From contig JBJHCA010000045.1 in assembly GCA_050485785.1 (NCBI GenBank), forward strand, positions 1-26,019: DNA of 26,019 nucleotides, given 5' to 3'. This DNA comes from JBJHCA01 sp050485785. Its GTDB lineage: Bacteria; Bacteroidota; Bacteroidia; Chitinophagales; Saprospiraceae. Under the pieces are notes generated by a model. That model was not told where the DNA came from and searched no databases. It saw nothing but the letters and a program-made list of their open reading frames with translations. Positions 9,601 to 17,068 of this stretch are shown piece after piece. Position 1 is the stretch's first letter. Each line of letters begins with the position of its first letter. The translations under genes were made by a program, and so were the position numbers.

Positions 9601-12600
9601 TCAACTGCCGGCGTTTTTTGCCCGGTACAATTCAATGTTCAATCCGGCACTTACCTTGAGCAGGTAGTTTTTGAAAACTATCCGGGCATGGATGCCGGCC
9701 ACCCTGTTGTATTTGAATCGGCATCCCAGGACAGTTCTACAGTATGGCTAAGAGGCACACCAACCCCTACTGACAATTATGTGGTGCGGTTTATGAATGC
9801 CAGTCACATCACCTTTAAAAACATGTCGATCGGGCTTCACAACCCCAACACTTCCACAACGCGATTGGTATGGATCACCAACGGAGAAAGCCGCAATCTG
9901 GCATTTCAACATGTCCAATTAGAAGGTTTCAGCGTCAACAGTACCAGTGTTAACTTTGATCTCATCAACAAATCGGGCAATGCCCGGGTACCCGGGTTTA
10001 CCGTTGCCAACTCCTTTTTGCAACACGGAGCTACAGCCATTGATCTTAACGGAACAAACAACATCACCTGGCGGGATTCCAATGTGATCATCCAAAACAA
10101 TCTTTTTGAAGGACAACGGTACGGTGCAGTTTACATGATCAACCAACACAATTCAGTGATTGAGAACAACACCATCAGGCAAAGCTACAACTACCCTGCA
10201 ACAGGAGCCGTTTACCCGATCTATCAAAACAACGTTTTCGGAACGTTGATCAACGGTAACAAAATCTATGCGTTCAATGCCGGCAATTCAGCCTATTTGT
10301 ATTTAAACGGTTTACAGTCCTTGCCCGGGCACAGGTCTATGATTGTCAATAACTTTATCAGCATGCACACCACCGGCGCATCCGCGGGAATGCAAATATT
10401 GTCCACCGATTCCATGTATGTAGTTCACAATACAGTGATCAATCCAAGCAACAATACAAACTCAGATGCTTTGCAATTAGGGAGCAACAGCAATGTTTAT
10501 CTCTATAATAACAACTTTGTTGCTACAGGTACAGGCAGGATTTTCAGGGCTTTAAATAATGCCGGTGTAATCATAGGCTCGGACTACAACAACTGGTACA
10601 GTGCCAATGATTTTATCTTTAGCTACAAAAGCCTTATTTACAGCGATCTGGAGGACTGGCAACAAACCTACAATCTGGATCTTAACTCTATCAGCTCAGA
10701 CCCTTTCTTCACAGGCCCTCAAACTTACCAGGTAAGCAACCTGGACCTGAATAATACTGCAAAGCCTTTAAGTTATGTGTCAGAAGACATTGAAGGGCAG
10801 GAGCGACATCCGCAAACACCTGATATCGGTTGCTGGGAGTTTGGGCCAACTTTGCCGGTTGATGCTGCGCTGGTTTCTCTTGAGTCTCCTAAAGTACCGT
10901 TCCTTCACGGCAATCAGCCGGTGCAAGTAAAATTGCGCAACGACGGTACACAAACACTTACTCAGACGCAAATTCACTGGAAAGTCAACGGCATCAATCA
11001 GCAACCACTTACCTGGACTGGCAGCCTGGCCAGTGAAGACACTGTAACTGTAAGTATAGGAACCTACAACTTTGCCAAAACAACCAAGCACGACCTGGTT
11101 GCCTGGGTTCACAATCCCAATGGCATTCCCGACCCCAACCCTGCCAATGACACCATTAATTATGAGCAGCTTTGGACTGCCTTAACCGGCAGCTATACAT
11201 TAGGTGGCGTGGCCCCGGACTTCTTTACATGGCAAAACCTTACAGATAATGCCCATTATGGCGGGATTCTGGCTCCGGCCACGGTAAATGTGCGCAACAA
11301 TGTTTATGAAGAAAGAGTCTCCTTTGCAAGGATCCCCGGAACCAACGAAAACCGGGTACTGACCATTCAGTCACAAAATCTTGATAACACACTGGTAGCC
11401 CTGGAAATTGCTTCACCCAATGCAGCCAACAACTATGTGCTCAACCTTTACAATACGCGCAATATCGTTTTCAGGCACATTAAATTCAAGTCAGCCACTA
11501 TCCCCAACAACTGGCAAAAGGTGGTGGAAATTCATGGTACTGCTGGTAATGTAAGCTTTGAGCATTGCCATTTTGAGAACAACTTGACTTCACTCAACGA
11601 CAATACTGATGCACGTAATCTTGTACATGTCTTTGGTATTGAAAACGACAAGCTGACCTTTGTACATAATCATTTCGAAAATGGCAGCCGAGGCTTGAAT
11701 TTACAGGGTGTGTCAACTTCAGAAAGACACACGAACATCGAGATTGCACACAACAGCTTTTACAATCAACGGGGAAGAAGTTTGTACACTCAGCACGTTG
11801 AAGACATTATCATTGAGCAAAATGAGTTCATTACCGATCTTGGGGCTGCTTATGCGGTGGAAATGAATCAAACCGGCGGCTTTGCTCAGTTTACCCGAAA
11901 TTTTGTAGATATTTTTGATGGAAACTATGCTGTGTACATCAATGGCTCAGTTACTTCAGCTTCCAATCCGTTTCTTATTGCCAATAATTTTATTACTCAT
12001 CGCAGAGAGGCGGGTGCTACAGCCCTATGGATCAATGGCGGATCGAATATGGATATAGTATTCAACTCGGTTCATCAACTGAGCAATAACAATTTCGGAT
12101 ATGGTTATTATTTGAATATAGCGGCCAATACCAATGTTAAATTTGCCAATAACATTGCTAAAGTTTCAGGTCCGGGTTTCGCGATTGGTTATGGTGTTTC
12201 TCCAGGTAACCTGGCATACCTTAATCACAACAACTACTTTACAACAGAAGGTGCAGCACTCATCAGAGTTTCCACAACCGCAATACCTACCCTTAGCCAG
12301 TTTCAAACTACTTACTCAAGAGACCTGAACTCTAAAAACCTGGATCCGCTGTATGTAGGTGTTAGTGATTTGCATGTACAACAAATAGGACTGGCCGGTG
12401 CCGGGATAACCTGGCCTGGTGTAACCATTGACTTTGACGGTGAAGAGCGAAATCCCAATTTCCCTGACATCGGTGCTGATGAGTTCGAGTTTTTGGGCAG
12501 CAACATAGGCATCACGGAGGTCATCTTCCCCGAATCAATAAATTGCTATCTGGATTCTGCATTTAACATCTCGGTACGGATCCAGAACTTTGGCGGCATT

Positions 12601-15600
12601 CCGGTATCCGGATTTGATGTAGGCTATACGCTGAATGGAGGATTGCCCATTCTGGAAAATGTCAACGCATTACTGGTTGCTCCGGGCGAAAGCGAAGTGT
12701 ATACGTTCAGTAACACTGAGCCGGGGTTGCCCTATGGCAGCCACAACCTTACTGCATACACGCTTTTACTGAATGACGAGGGGCCTGAAAATGATACCTT
12801 AACCTATAGCTTTACGCACATGCAGCCCCTCACCACAGCACCTGGGAATATGGTACCGGCTGACGGATTTGAGGGAGCACAGATTCCGGTTGCCCTCTCA
12901 TGGAGTGCAGTTCCCGGAGCGGCAGGATATCGCCTGTTCATTTGGAAAGACGGTGACCCCATTCCGGCTACTCCACAGGTTAACAACACCGCCAACCTGA
13001 GTATCAACTACAGTTCGGGGCTGCAGTTTGGCGAAACTTACAATTGGTTTATCAGGGCTCACAATGCCTGCTCATTTATTGACAGCGAAGTATCCCAATT
13101 CACCACAAGGTTGCTTCCCGACCTGATAGTCACCAATATTTCCAATCCGGTTTCCATATTCTCCGGCCAGCAACTGACCATTTCCTGGACGGTACAAAAT
13201 ACAGGACAGGGGTCAACGCTAAATCAAACCTGGTGGGATCGTGTCAGGATCAGCCCCGACCCGGATCTGGTCATCGGAACTACGCTGGGTAACGTAAGCA
13301 ACCTGACGGCACTGGATGTCGGGGAAGGCTATGTACAAACCCAGGCTTTTAATGTCCCGATCAACTTAACCGGTACATACTACATCACTGTTCAAACAGA
13401 TGTATATAACCAGGTGCCGGAAACCAACGCGCAAAACAACACTGGGGCTTCTGCCATCCCGCTTGAAATTAATCTGACACCTCCGCCAGATCTTCAGGTG
13501 ACCCAGATCATCAAGCCCAACTTTGCATTCAGCGGAACCAACATCAACGTACAATTTACCGTATCCAATGAGGGCTCAACACCAACCCAGGTTGGAACCT
13601 GGCTCGACAGGATCCAAATGGCCGATAATCAGAATGGAATTAACAAAACCTTACTCAAAAATGTACCTTATGGCGGTGGTATTCTTAGCCCCGGGCAAAG
13701 TTATACCAAAACCGAATCGGTCAACATTCCGCAGGGCATATTCGGGCATTATTATATCTACGTATCCACTGATGTCAATAATGTAGTGTTCGAACATGCT
13801 TTTTCTGCCAACAATACCACCATTAGTGATTCTATTGAAATTTTACTGATTCCGCCGGTTGACCTGGTTGTTTCATCCATTTCCGTTCCTCCTTCTGTTT
13901 CTCCAAATCAAAGTTTTAATGTTAACTGGCAGGTCACCAATCAAGGTGGTTCTGCAACAAATGTAAATTACTGGATCGACAGGCTCTTCACAAATACGCA
14001 GCCCGGTCTCACCGGTTCGGCGGTATACCTCGCCAATCAAAATGTTTCCGGTGTAGTTGGACCCGGAGAAAGCTATACCCGAAACCGGACTCTAAAACTG
14101 CCGGTTAACACAACAGCAGGTGAAAACTACCTTGTTATTCACACAAATGCTTACGGCCATGTTTATGAGTTTAATCTGGATACCAACAATGTCAGCTTTA
14201 CCCCCTTCAACGTTGTATTACCCGACCTCAAGCCAATTTCTATTTCGGGCCCGGCTTCAGACACGACGGGCAACGTCATACTAGTAACTTACACCAACTC
14301 CAATCAAGGCCCCGGAATTGTTGCAGGCAGATCCTGGCATGACAGAATCTACCTGGCTGCTTCCGATACCTTCCCGGCTACCGGAGCCATCCAAGTAGGT
14401 CAGTATCAACGAACCAATCAGACCTGGCAGGTAGGGCACACAGTAACCTACTCGCCGCAAATCACCATACCACATGGACTTGAGGGCCCATATTTCCTCT
14501 ATGTTAAAACCGATATCAATCAGACAATTACAGAATCGGATGAATCTAATAACTGGGTGCGAAGTGTAAACCCCATCATGTTAGTACAGGGTCCGGTAGC
14601 TGATTTGGTTACAACTGAATTGTCGGCACCTGACAGTGTGATTTCCGGAGTACCTTTTACTATTACTGTAACAGTTGAAAATGCTGGAACCGGACCTGCT
14701 TTACCGGTTTGGCAAGATAAGCTCTTTACCTCCCCGCTACCCCAATGGGCTGGTATACAAAATGCTATGGAAAGAATCAGTCTTCCCCGCAACACAGAAC
14801 TTGAACCTGGAGAGAGTTACAGTTACAGCTTTCAGTTAACTATTCCGCCTGCGCCTGCCGGGGTTGATGAAGACCAATTCTTCCTCTACTACTTTGCCGA
14901 TGCGGGCAACCATGTTTTTGAGTTTAACAATACCAACAATATTTCTGCAGGAATCCCAATTATTGTGCAGTATTTCAGGCCTGACTTTGCAGTAACCCTT
15001 TGGGAAACACCAGACAGTGCCGGAACCGGTGAACAAATTCAGGTTTATTGGCAAGTAGAAAATCTCGATGCTGACAACTTATCCCAATACACAGAATGGA
15101 AAGACGGGGTTTATTTATCCACTACACCCTCCATCACCGGCTCCAGCATTCTGCTGGAAGAAGTGGACATTATCACCGAATTCTATCCGAATACTAACCA
15201 GTATTACGTACAGCTTGGCCTAAGCTTGCCTCAGCAATATTTTGGAAACCTGTTCCTGATTGTAAAAGCTGATCACAACAACATTACCGGCGATTCAAAT
15301 CCTGCCAACAACGTGGCTGTTGCTCCTATTCACATAACACTTAGCCCGGTCAGGGATTTAGTGGTCAGCAATTTTGTGGCACCGGTCTCCGTCATTTCCG
15401 GTCAGCCGTTCCAGGTTGTTTATACGGTTACCAATCAGGGTGACGGACCCACGCTAAGCGGAGGCTGGATCGACAGGCTTTATCTTACTCAGGGCGGAGC
15501 TATTGCCAGTAATACGCCCTTACTGGGCAGTAAGGTGCGAAGCGGAAATCTGAATGCAGGAGCATCCTATACCGATACACTCAGCGTTTTTGTGCCGGTT

Positions 15601-17061
15601 AACAGCAATGGTAACTATGTGCTAAACCTGTTTACTGATGCCACCAATCTGGAATACGAGCACATGGCCGAGCACAATAACCAGTTCACCTACAATATTT
15701 CCGCAGTTCAGCCTCCGCCGGCCGATCTGGTAGCCACCGATATTTTCATGCCTGACCAGGCCATGGTCAATCAGCCGGTCAATATTCAGTGGACAATCTT
15801 TAACATTGGAGCCAATACAGCTCAGGGGAATATGCGCGAAGCTGTTTATTTATCCACCGATCCGGAATGGAGCCTGAATGATTACCTGGTTGGTGTTTAC
15901 GATGTCAACATCAATATCCCTTCACAGGGAACCATGTTGAGGCAAATTTCCACCAATATCCCGGGATTACCCGCCGGTGACTATTACGTCATAGTCCGTA
16001 CCGACGTGAGAAACAACATCTACGAAAGCAATACGGACAACAACACTTCAGCCTCGGTCAACACCATCAATATCGATATGCCCGAAATGATACTCGACAC
16101 ATGGTATGAACATACGCTGGCCAATACAAACAAAGTGTATTACAAGCTCAATATCCCTGAATCACTGTCAGGGGAGTCATTGATCGTGGAATCGGAGAAC
16201 AATTCCGCCAGTGCTATCAATGAACTCTACATGCGCTATCAGCTTGTTCCCACCAAGGCCAGTTTTGATTATCAGCAGGATGATTTCCCCAAGCCAGAGC
16301 CTCAGCTCATTGTACCCTCGCTTCAGGCGGGCACTTACTACTTAATGGCAGAGGCCAATAACTACACACCCGGATCCTATGATTTTAACCTGAAAGCCAG
16401 AATACTGGAATTTGAGATTACCACTGTTCAACCTGACAAGGGAGGCAATACCGGCAAAGTTACAACCCTGTTGAGGGGTGCAAAATACACACCCAATATG
16501 ACTGCATGGCTCACAACAGGATACCTGGAACTCAAAGCTGATACCATATTCTATATGAATCCAACACTTGTGTTTGCCACCTTTGATCTGAGTCAAAATG
16601 GAGGAATGCCCTTGGGATTTTACGATGTAGAGCTACGGAAACCAACCGGTGAAGTAGCCGTAAAATCAGATGGTTTTGAAGTTGTTCAGGGTGGGCCTGA
16701 GCAAATTCTAACCGTCTATGGCTTCCCTTCTGCCGTCATGGTACCCAGGTCAACCAATATTGCCATCGAACTTACCAATGCCGGACTCAACGATGTTCCT
16801 GCTCAAAAGCGGGTTTTATTCAGTCTCAACAATGCACCAATTGGTATGAGTCACAGCGAACTGGCAGGCAATATGACCGATGCCTACATAGAATTTGAGG
16901 AGCACAATGGTCCACCTGGAGTTATAAGGCCCGGTGTATCAGTAACCAGGCACGTGATGACCCGAATTTCCTGGCCCGGGGTTTATCCGTACATGCTGAT
17001 TGACGTAACCCATGATGAAGATAACGATGAAGAGTCCGGTTTTGAAAACGAAGATAACTAA
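3700..17061 (+). CDS. Giant secreted multidomain protein: beta-helix super-modules and CARDB array (4453 aa)
   Basis: Residues 1-32 form a signal peptide ending in KVNA. Residues about 33-225 resemble the N-terminal beta-sandwich of many secreted Bacteroidota proteins (YSPQEIAATGISAG, later EYLIVEFCF). Residues 228-2934 are five super-modules, each an Ig/CARDB-like domain followed by a right-handed parallel beta-helix with many 'N.I.NN.I' rungs. Then come a sixth Ig domain (about 2935-3043), an FN3-like domain (about 3044-3138), eight CARDB domains (3140-4128), a PPC-like domain (4129-4236, with YKLNIPE and LQAGTYYLMAEA), an IPT-like domain (about 4237-4330), a further beta domain and an acidic tail (HDEDNDEESGFENEDN). 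No catalytic motif stands out; the helices could bind or cleave polysaccharide, or be purely structural. No T9SS C-terminal sorting domain is visible. It is the first gene of the operon. Binding or adhesion is an inference from architecture only. Confidence 0.95.
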   Translation: MHQAHLPRLIIVLQFAICAGLSLLVLPSKVNAQFNTVIIGENHPQAFVPSNSTAGPINIWFRSSKYRVHYSPQEIAATGISAGLLAGIGIDVFSVPTYALPDFTISVGSAPYNMLDQVSSADLEQVYSSSLFTPQAGGFNDFLFDQFVFFPGDEYLIVEFCFSQVPSFTSSGVVNSFAVQQSDINQYLNYPSRNIRADGSNVCFNEPTSNILSKPVLKLLLTGTEPNDLGVSRLLSTQYTCSGNYTPQVEVVNYGTNAVSQYQVQWKLNGILQSPFSVTTQLDTFGGSGKYRDTIALPSFAVAETENFQLKVWTQLPNNEPDPISYNDTLNTQVFGGYSGEFTIGGSSPDFPGLQAALDAMSDFGMCGPVSLKISPGTYNGQYQLKFTKPESHPLTITSLNNDPESVVLQYTGGNFENPELLRIEGIHQLEVSGLTIQNTNPAATYSRLLNFVHGLDLTVDNAIFNNPHDLSSTSNAELILTAARQISVTNSSFSGGSYGLYNLQPFSTQEFPQYHFEVSGNTFINQRNYGVYAEYPGNVNINRNTVHYNQSFSNFYSAFYLFAPANYTDHQIFNNNIHLQKQFGTCYGIYATGYTGQVDKKFRVYNNSVHLESGTNTSYGIMLSGIAPGEVDFNTIKNSGESINNVGLYISGGTSVIRNNIFAGAGSSRPLGMIATSVITGSHNNFHSPDGILAGNFSNSMLAFTPEDLAFLLPEISQSTFYNAGLVIMDNILYPRHSGLKGTAMPIAGISFDLLDEPRNSTNPDLGVVEFPLLPLDAGIDGLSEPGKPFAAGIRPQKVILRNHGQQALTSVTIGWKMGDAVQSPHMWTGNLASGDTASVTIGQFNFPQDTVFNLTAWTLNPNNAADGNPENDTLTTGPIGAALIGTYNIGGISADFNHLTDAVSALNQLGIAGAVHFSVLPGTYTGTFPFHYLTVNDQPYPFSISGTEGVEIHKEFSSQYYGIFDFKNVRHVSISDLSFFKNTTGGGIVLREGSQHFVIEHCHFNMSSSNIGAVTASAHPNQLDYNSGVSHVVVRHNTFEGAGASVRLLGEMDTGIAGHVRVDSNTFDNAASAINIYSFDSVTVTANEIQSYFAGGNMVDVRFGSGLILEKNIINASSFALVVIDFGPLADMPLRVVNNMISSRTSTGLYLGDVQQAKVYHNSVLAPTAVQFRDLITGMDFRNNIVSSSNFYVIYDDTESLSSFTHFNYNLYHRHTEPYNFYFNGVNHTGIGALQTNYPGSNQNSHAGDPVFTSPTDLHAYSWLAYEKADPTVGVSTDIDGDPRPLSPSTLPDIGADEFILPANDAALIELVHPVMPFAKGVQPISLVLRNMGAAPLTGLQITWTSNGASQPLYQYSGNLGQTLYDTVTIGSLQFDDSEYQSLHIIASLPNGQPDANPLNDTLHVDSLIASMSGVYTVGGSNPDFINPAAAAAALAERGVADTVWFMIRPGTYSQPFVLGNSGQHCEMPVYFQSESGNASDVVINGNTTSPHLGLITINGGSGYNFHNLTMEGTNNRVFEIKAGAGCITVDGCIINGAATTSLNGTVFHLLNTGINEINITKNTIAQGSYILYGASAPQYVNFSHNTIMQYRWGVYLAIAGNFSITYNNFSNEAGTGAPVYISGGQGQSVIRNNYIQNSSNYTLFVSSYNSGNQPDNQLHIYNNYLESMSAGSNFNPVYYDANSRNVSFHHNTIRRQHTNNYNPVYLSTPFAYFFRNNLVSSTTAGPLMYLQNVDSLFHASNNGYHLVSGNLYHINGTEYADLEAVQNVIGTDNQSIQVDPAFLQLSGPETKNIDLALGGTPIPGVTTDIFNNPRSLQSPSIGALEIEPYNLDLALLDFIGPMPLFPSGSHDVNISVQNGGATNITGFTLNWSVNGVPQTPYIWTGVLTPGQKIESLSIASVNFEIAQLYQFDINIATVNGSAGDDFSDNNAISSQVLSPALCGTYTLGAVNSDFESFSQAAQVMSTAGVFCPVQFNVQSGTYLEQVVFENYPGMDAGHPVVFESASQDSSTVWLRGTPTPTDNYVVRFMNASHITFKNMSIGLHNPNTSTTRLVWITNGESRNLAFQHVQLEGFSVNSTSVNFDLINKSGNARVPGFTVANSFLQHGATAIDLNGTNNITWRDSNVIIQNNLFEGQRYGAVYMINQHNSVIENNTIRQSYNYPATGAVYPIYQNNVFGTLINGNKIYAFNAGNSAYLYLNGLQSLPGHRSMIVNNFISMHTTGASAGMQILSTDSMYVVHNTVINPSNNTNSDALQLGSNSNVYLYNNNFVATGTGRIFRALNNAGVIIGSDYNNWYSANDFIFSYKSLIYSDLEDWQQTYNLDLNSISSDPFFTGPQTYQVSNLDLNNTAKPLSYVSEDIEGQERHPQTPDIGCWEFGPTLPVDAALVSLESPKVPFLHGNQPVQVKLRNDGTQTLTQTQIHWKVNGINQQPLTWTGSLASEDTVTVSIGTYNFAKTTKHDLVAWVHNPNGIPDPNPANDTINYEQLWTALTGSYTLGGVAPDFFTWQNLTDNAHYGGILAPATVNVRNNVYEERVSFARIPGTNENRVLTIQSQNLDNTLVALEIASPNAANNYVLNLYNTRNIVFRHIKFKSATIPNNWQKVVEIHGTAGNVSFEHCHFENNLTSLNDNTDARNLVHVFGIENDKLTFVHNHFENGSRGLNLQGVSTSERHTNIEIAHNSFYNQRGRSLYTQHVEDIIIEQNEFITDLGAAYAVEMNQTGGFAQFTRNFVDIFDGNYAVYINGSVTSASNPFLIANNFITHRREAGATALWINGGSNMDIVFNSVHQLSNNNFGYGYYLNIAANTNVKFANNIAKVSGPGFAIGYGVSPGNLAYLNHNNYFTTEGAALIRVSTTAIPTLSQFQTTYSRDLNSKNLDPLYVGVSDLHVQQIGLAGAGITWPGVTIDFDGEERNPNFPDIGADEFEFLGSNIGITEVIFPESINCYLDSAFNISVRIQNFGGIPVSGFDVGYTLNGGLPILENVNALLVAPGESEVYTFSNTEPGLPYGSHNLTAYTLLLNDEGPENDTLTYSFTHMQPLTTAPGNMVPADGFEGAQIPVALSWSAVPGAAGYRLFIWKDGDPIPATPQVNNTANLSINYSSGLQFGETYNWFIRAHNACSFIDSEVSQFTTRLLPDLIVTNISNPVSIFSGQQLTISWTVQNTGQGSTLNQTWWDRVRISPDPDLVIGTTLGNVSNLTALDVGEGYVQTQAFNVPINLTGTYYITVQTDVYNQVPETNAQNNTGASAIPLEINLTPPPDLQVTQIIKPNFAFSGTNINVQFTVSNEGSTPTQVGTWLDRIQMADNQNGINKTLLKNVPYGGGILSPGQSYTKTESVNIPQGIFGHYYIYVSTDVNNVVFEHAFSANNTTISDSIEILLIPPVDLVVSSISVPPSVSPNQSFNVNWQVTNQGGSATNVNYWIDRLFTNTQPGLTGSAVYLANQNVSGVVGPGESYTRNRTLKLPVNTTAGENYLVIHTNAYGHVYEFNLDTNNVSFTPFNVVLPDLKPISISGPASDTTGNVILVTYTNSNQGPGIVAGRSWHDRIYLAASDTFPATGAIQVGQYQRTNQTWQVGHTVTYSPQITIPHGLEGPYFLYVKTDINQTITESDESNNWVRSVNPIMLVQGPVADLVTTELSAPDSVISGVPFTITVTVENAGTGPALPVWQDKLFTSPLPQWAGIQNAMERISLPRNTELEPGESYSYSFQLTIPPAPAGVDEDQFFLYYFADAGNHVFEFNNTNNISAGIPIIVQYFRPDFAVTLWETPDSAGTGEQIQVYWQVENLDADNLSQYTEWKDGVYLSTTPSITGSSILLEEVDIITEFYPNTNQYYVQLGLSLPQQYFGNLFLIVKADHNNITGDSNPANNVAVAPIHITLSPVRDLVVSNFVAPVSVISGQPFQVVYTVTNQGDGPTLSGGWIDRLYLTQGGAIASNTPLLGSKVRSGNLNAGASYTDTLSVFVPVNSNGNYVLNLFTDATNLEYEHMAEHNNQFTYNISAVQPPPADLVATDIFMPDQAMVNQPVNIQWTIFNIGANTAQGNMREAVYLSTDPEWSLNDYLVGVYDVNINIPSQGTMLRQISTNIPGLPAGDYYVIVRTDVRNNIYESNTDNNTSASVNTINIDMPEMILDTWYEHTLANTNKVYYKLNIPESLSGESLIVESENNSASAINELYMRYQLVPTKASFDYQQDDFPKPEPQLIVPSLQAGTYYLMAEANNYTPGSYDFNLKARILEFEITTVQPDKGGNTGKVTTLLRGAKYTPNMTAWLTTGYLELKADTIFYMNPTLVFATFDLSQNGGMPLGFYDVELRKPTGEVAVKSDGFEVVQGGPEQILTVYGFPSAVMVPRSTNIAIELTNAGLNDVPAQKRVLFSLNNAPIGMSHSELAGNMTDAYIEFEEHNGPPGVIRPGVSVTRHVMTRISWPGVYPYMLIDVTHDEDNDEESGFENEDN
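4381..12501 (+). repeat. Five tandem Ig-domain plus beta-helix super-modules (protein-level repeat)
   Basis: Approximate units: 4381-6030, 6031-7614, 7615-9198, 9199-10860 and 10861-12501, that is about 550, 528, 528, 554 and 547 residues. Each begins with a CARDB/Ig-like domain (pattern D.AL..l..P..PF..G, later W..NG or WKMGD). The Ig domain usually ends in NDTL or NDTI. A link of the form GTYTIGG..PDF follows, then a stretch with GTY near its end (for example SPGTYNGQ), then beta-helix rungs. Each unit closes on a motif such as PDIGADEF; variants are PDLGVVEF (unit 1), PSIGALEI (unit 3) and PDIGCWEF (unit 4). The units are clearly diverged at DNA level, so this is old duplication rather than recent amplification. 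Confidence 0.85.
13117..16083 (+). repeat. Eight consecutive CARDB domains (protein-level repeat)
   Basis: Units start near 13117, 13486, 13858, 14221, 14599, 14980, 15352 and 15721, giving 121-127 residues each. Each starts with a strand like PDLIVTNISNP or RDLVVSNFVAP. Most then show V.N.G and a WxDR core (WWDRVRIS, WLDRIQMA, WIDRLF, WHDRIYLA, WQDKLF, WKDGVYLS, WIDRLYLT). They end in a strand of the type G.Y.....TD..N.V.E...NN. The eighth copy has lost the W and D (MREAVYLS). CARDB is a known bacterial Ig-like adhesion-type domain; a string of eight makes a long stalk. Confidence 0.88.
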
Positions 17062-17068
17062 TTACAAT

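Noticed and set aside
17012..17068. Upstream in-frame ATG for the second operon gene
   Set aside because: It adds a charged 19-residue extension overlapping the end of the first gene and hides a canonical signal peptide that begins at 17069.
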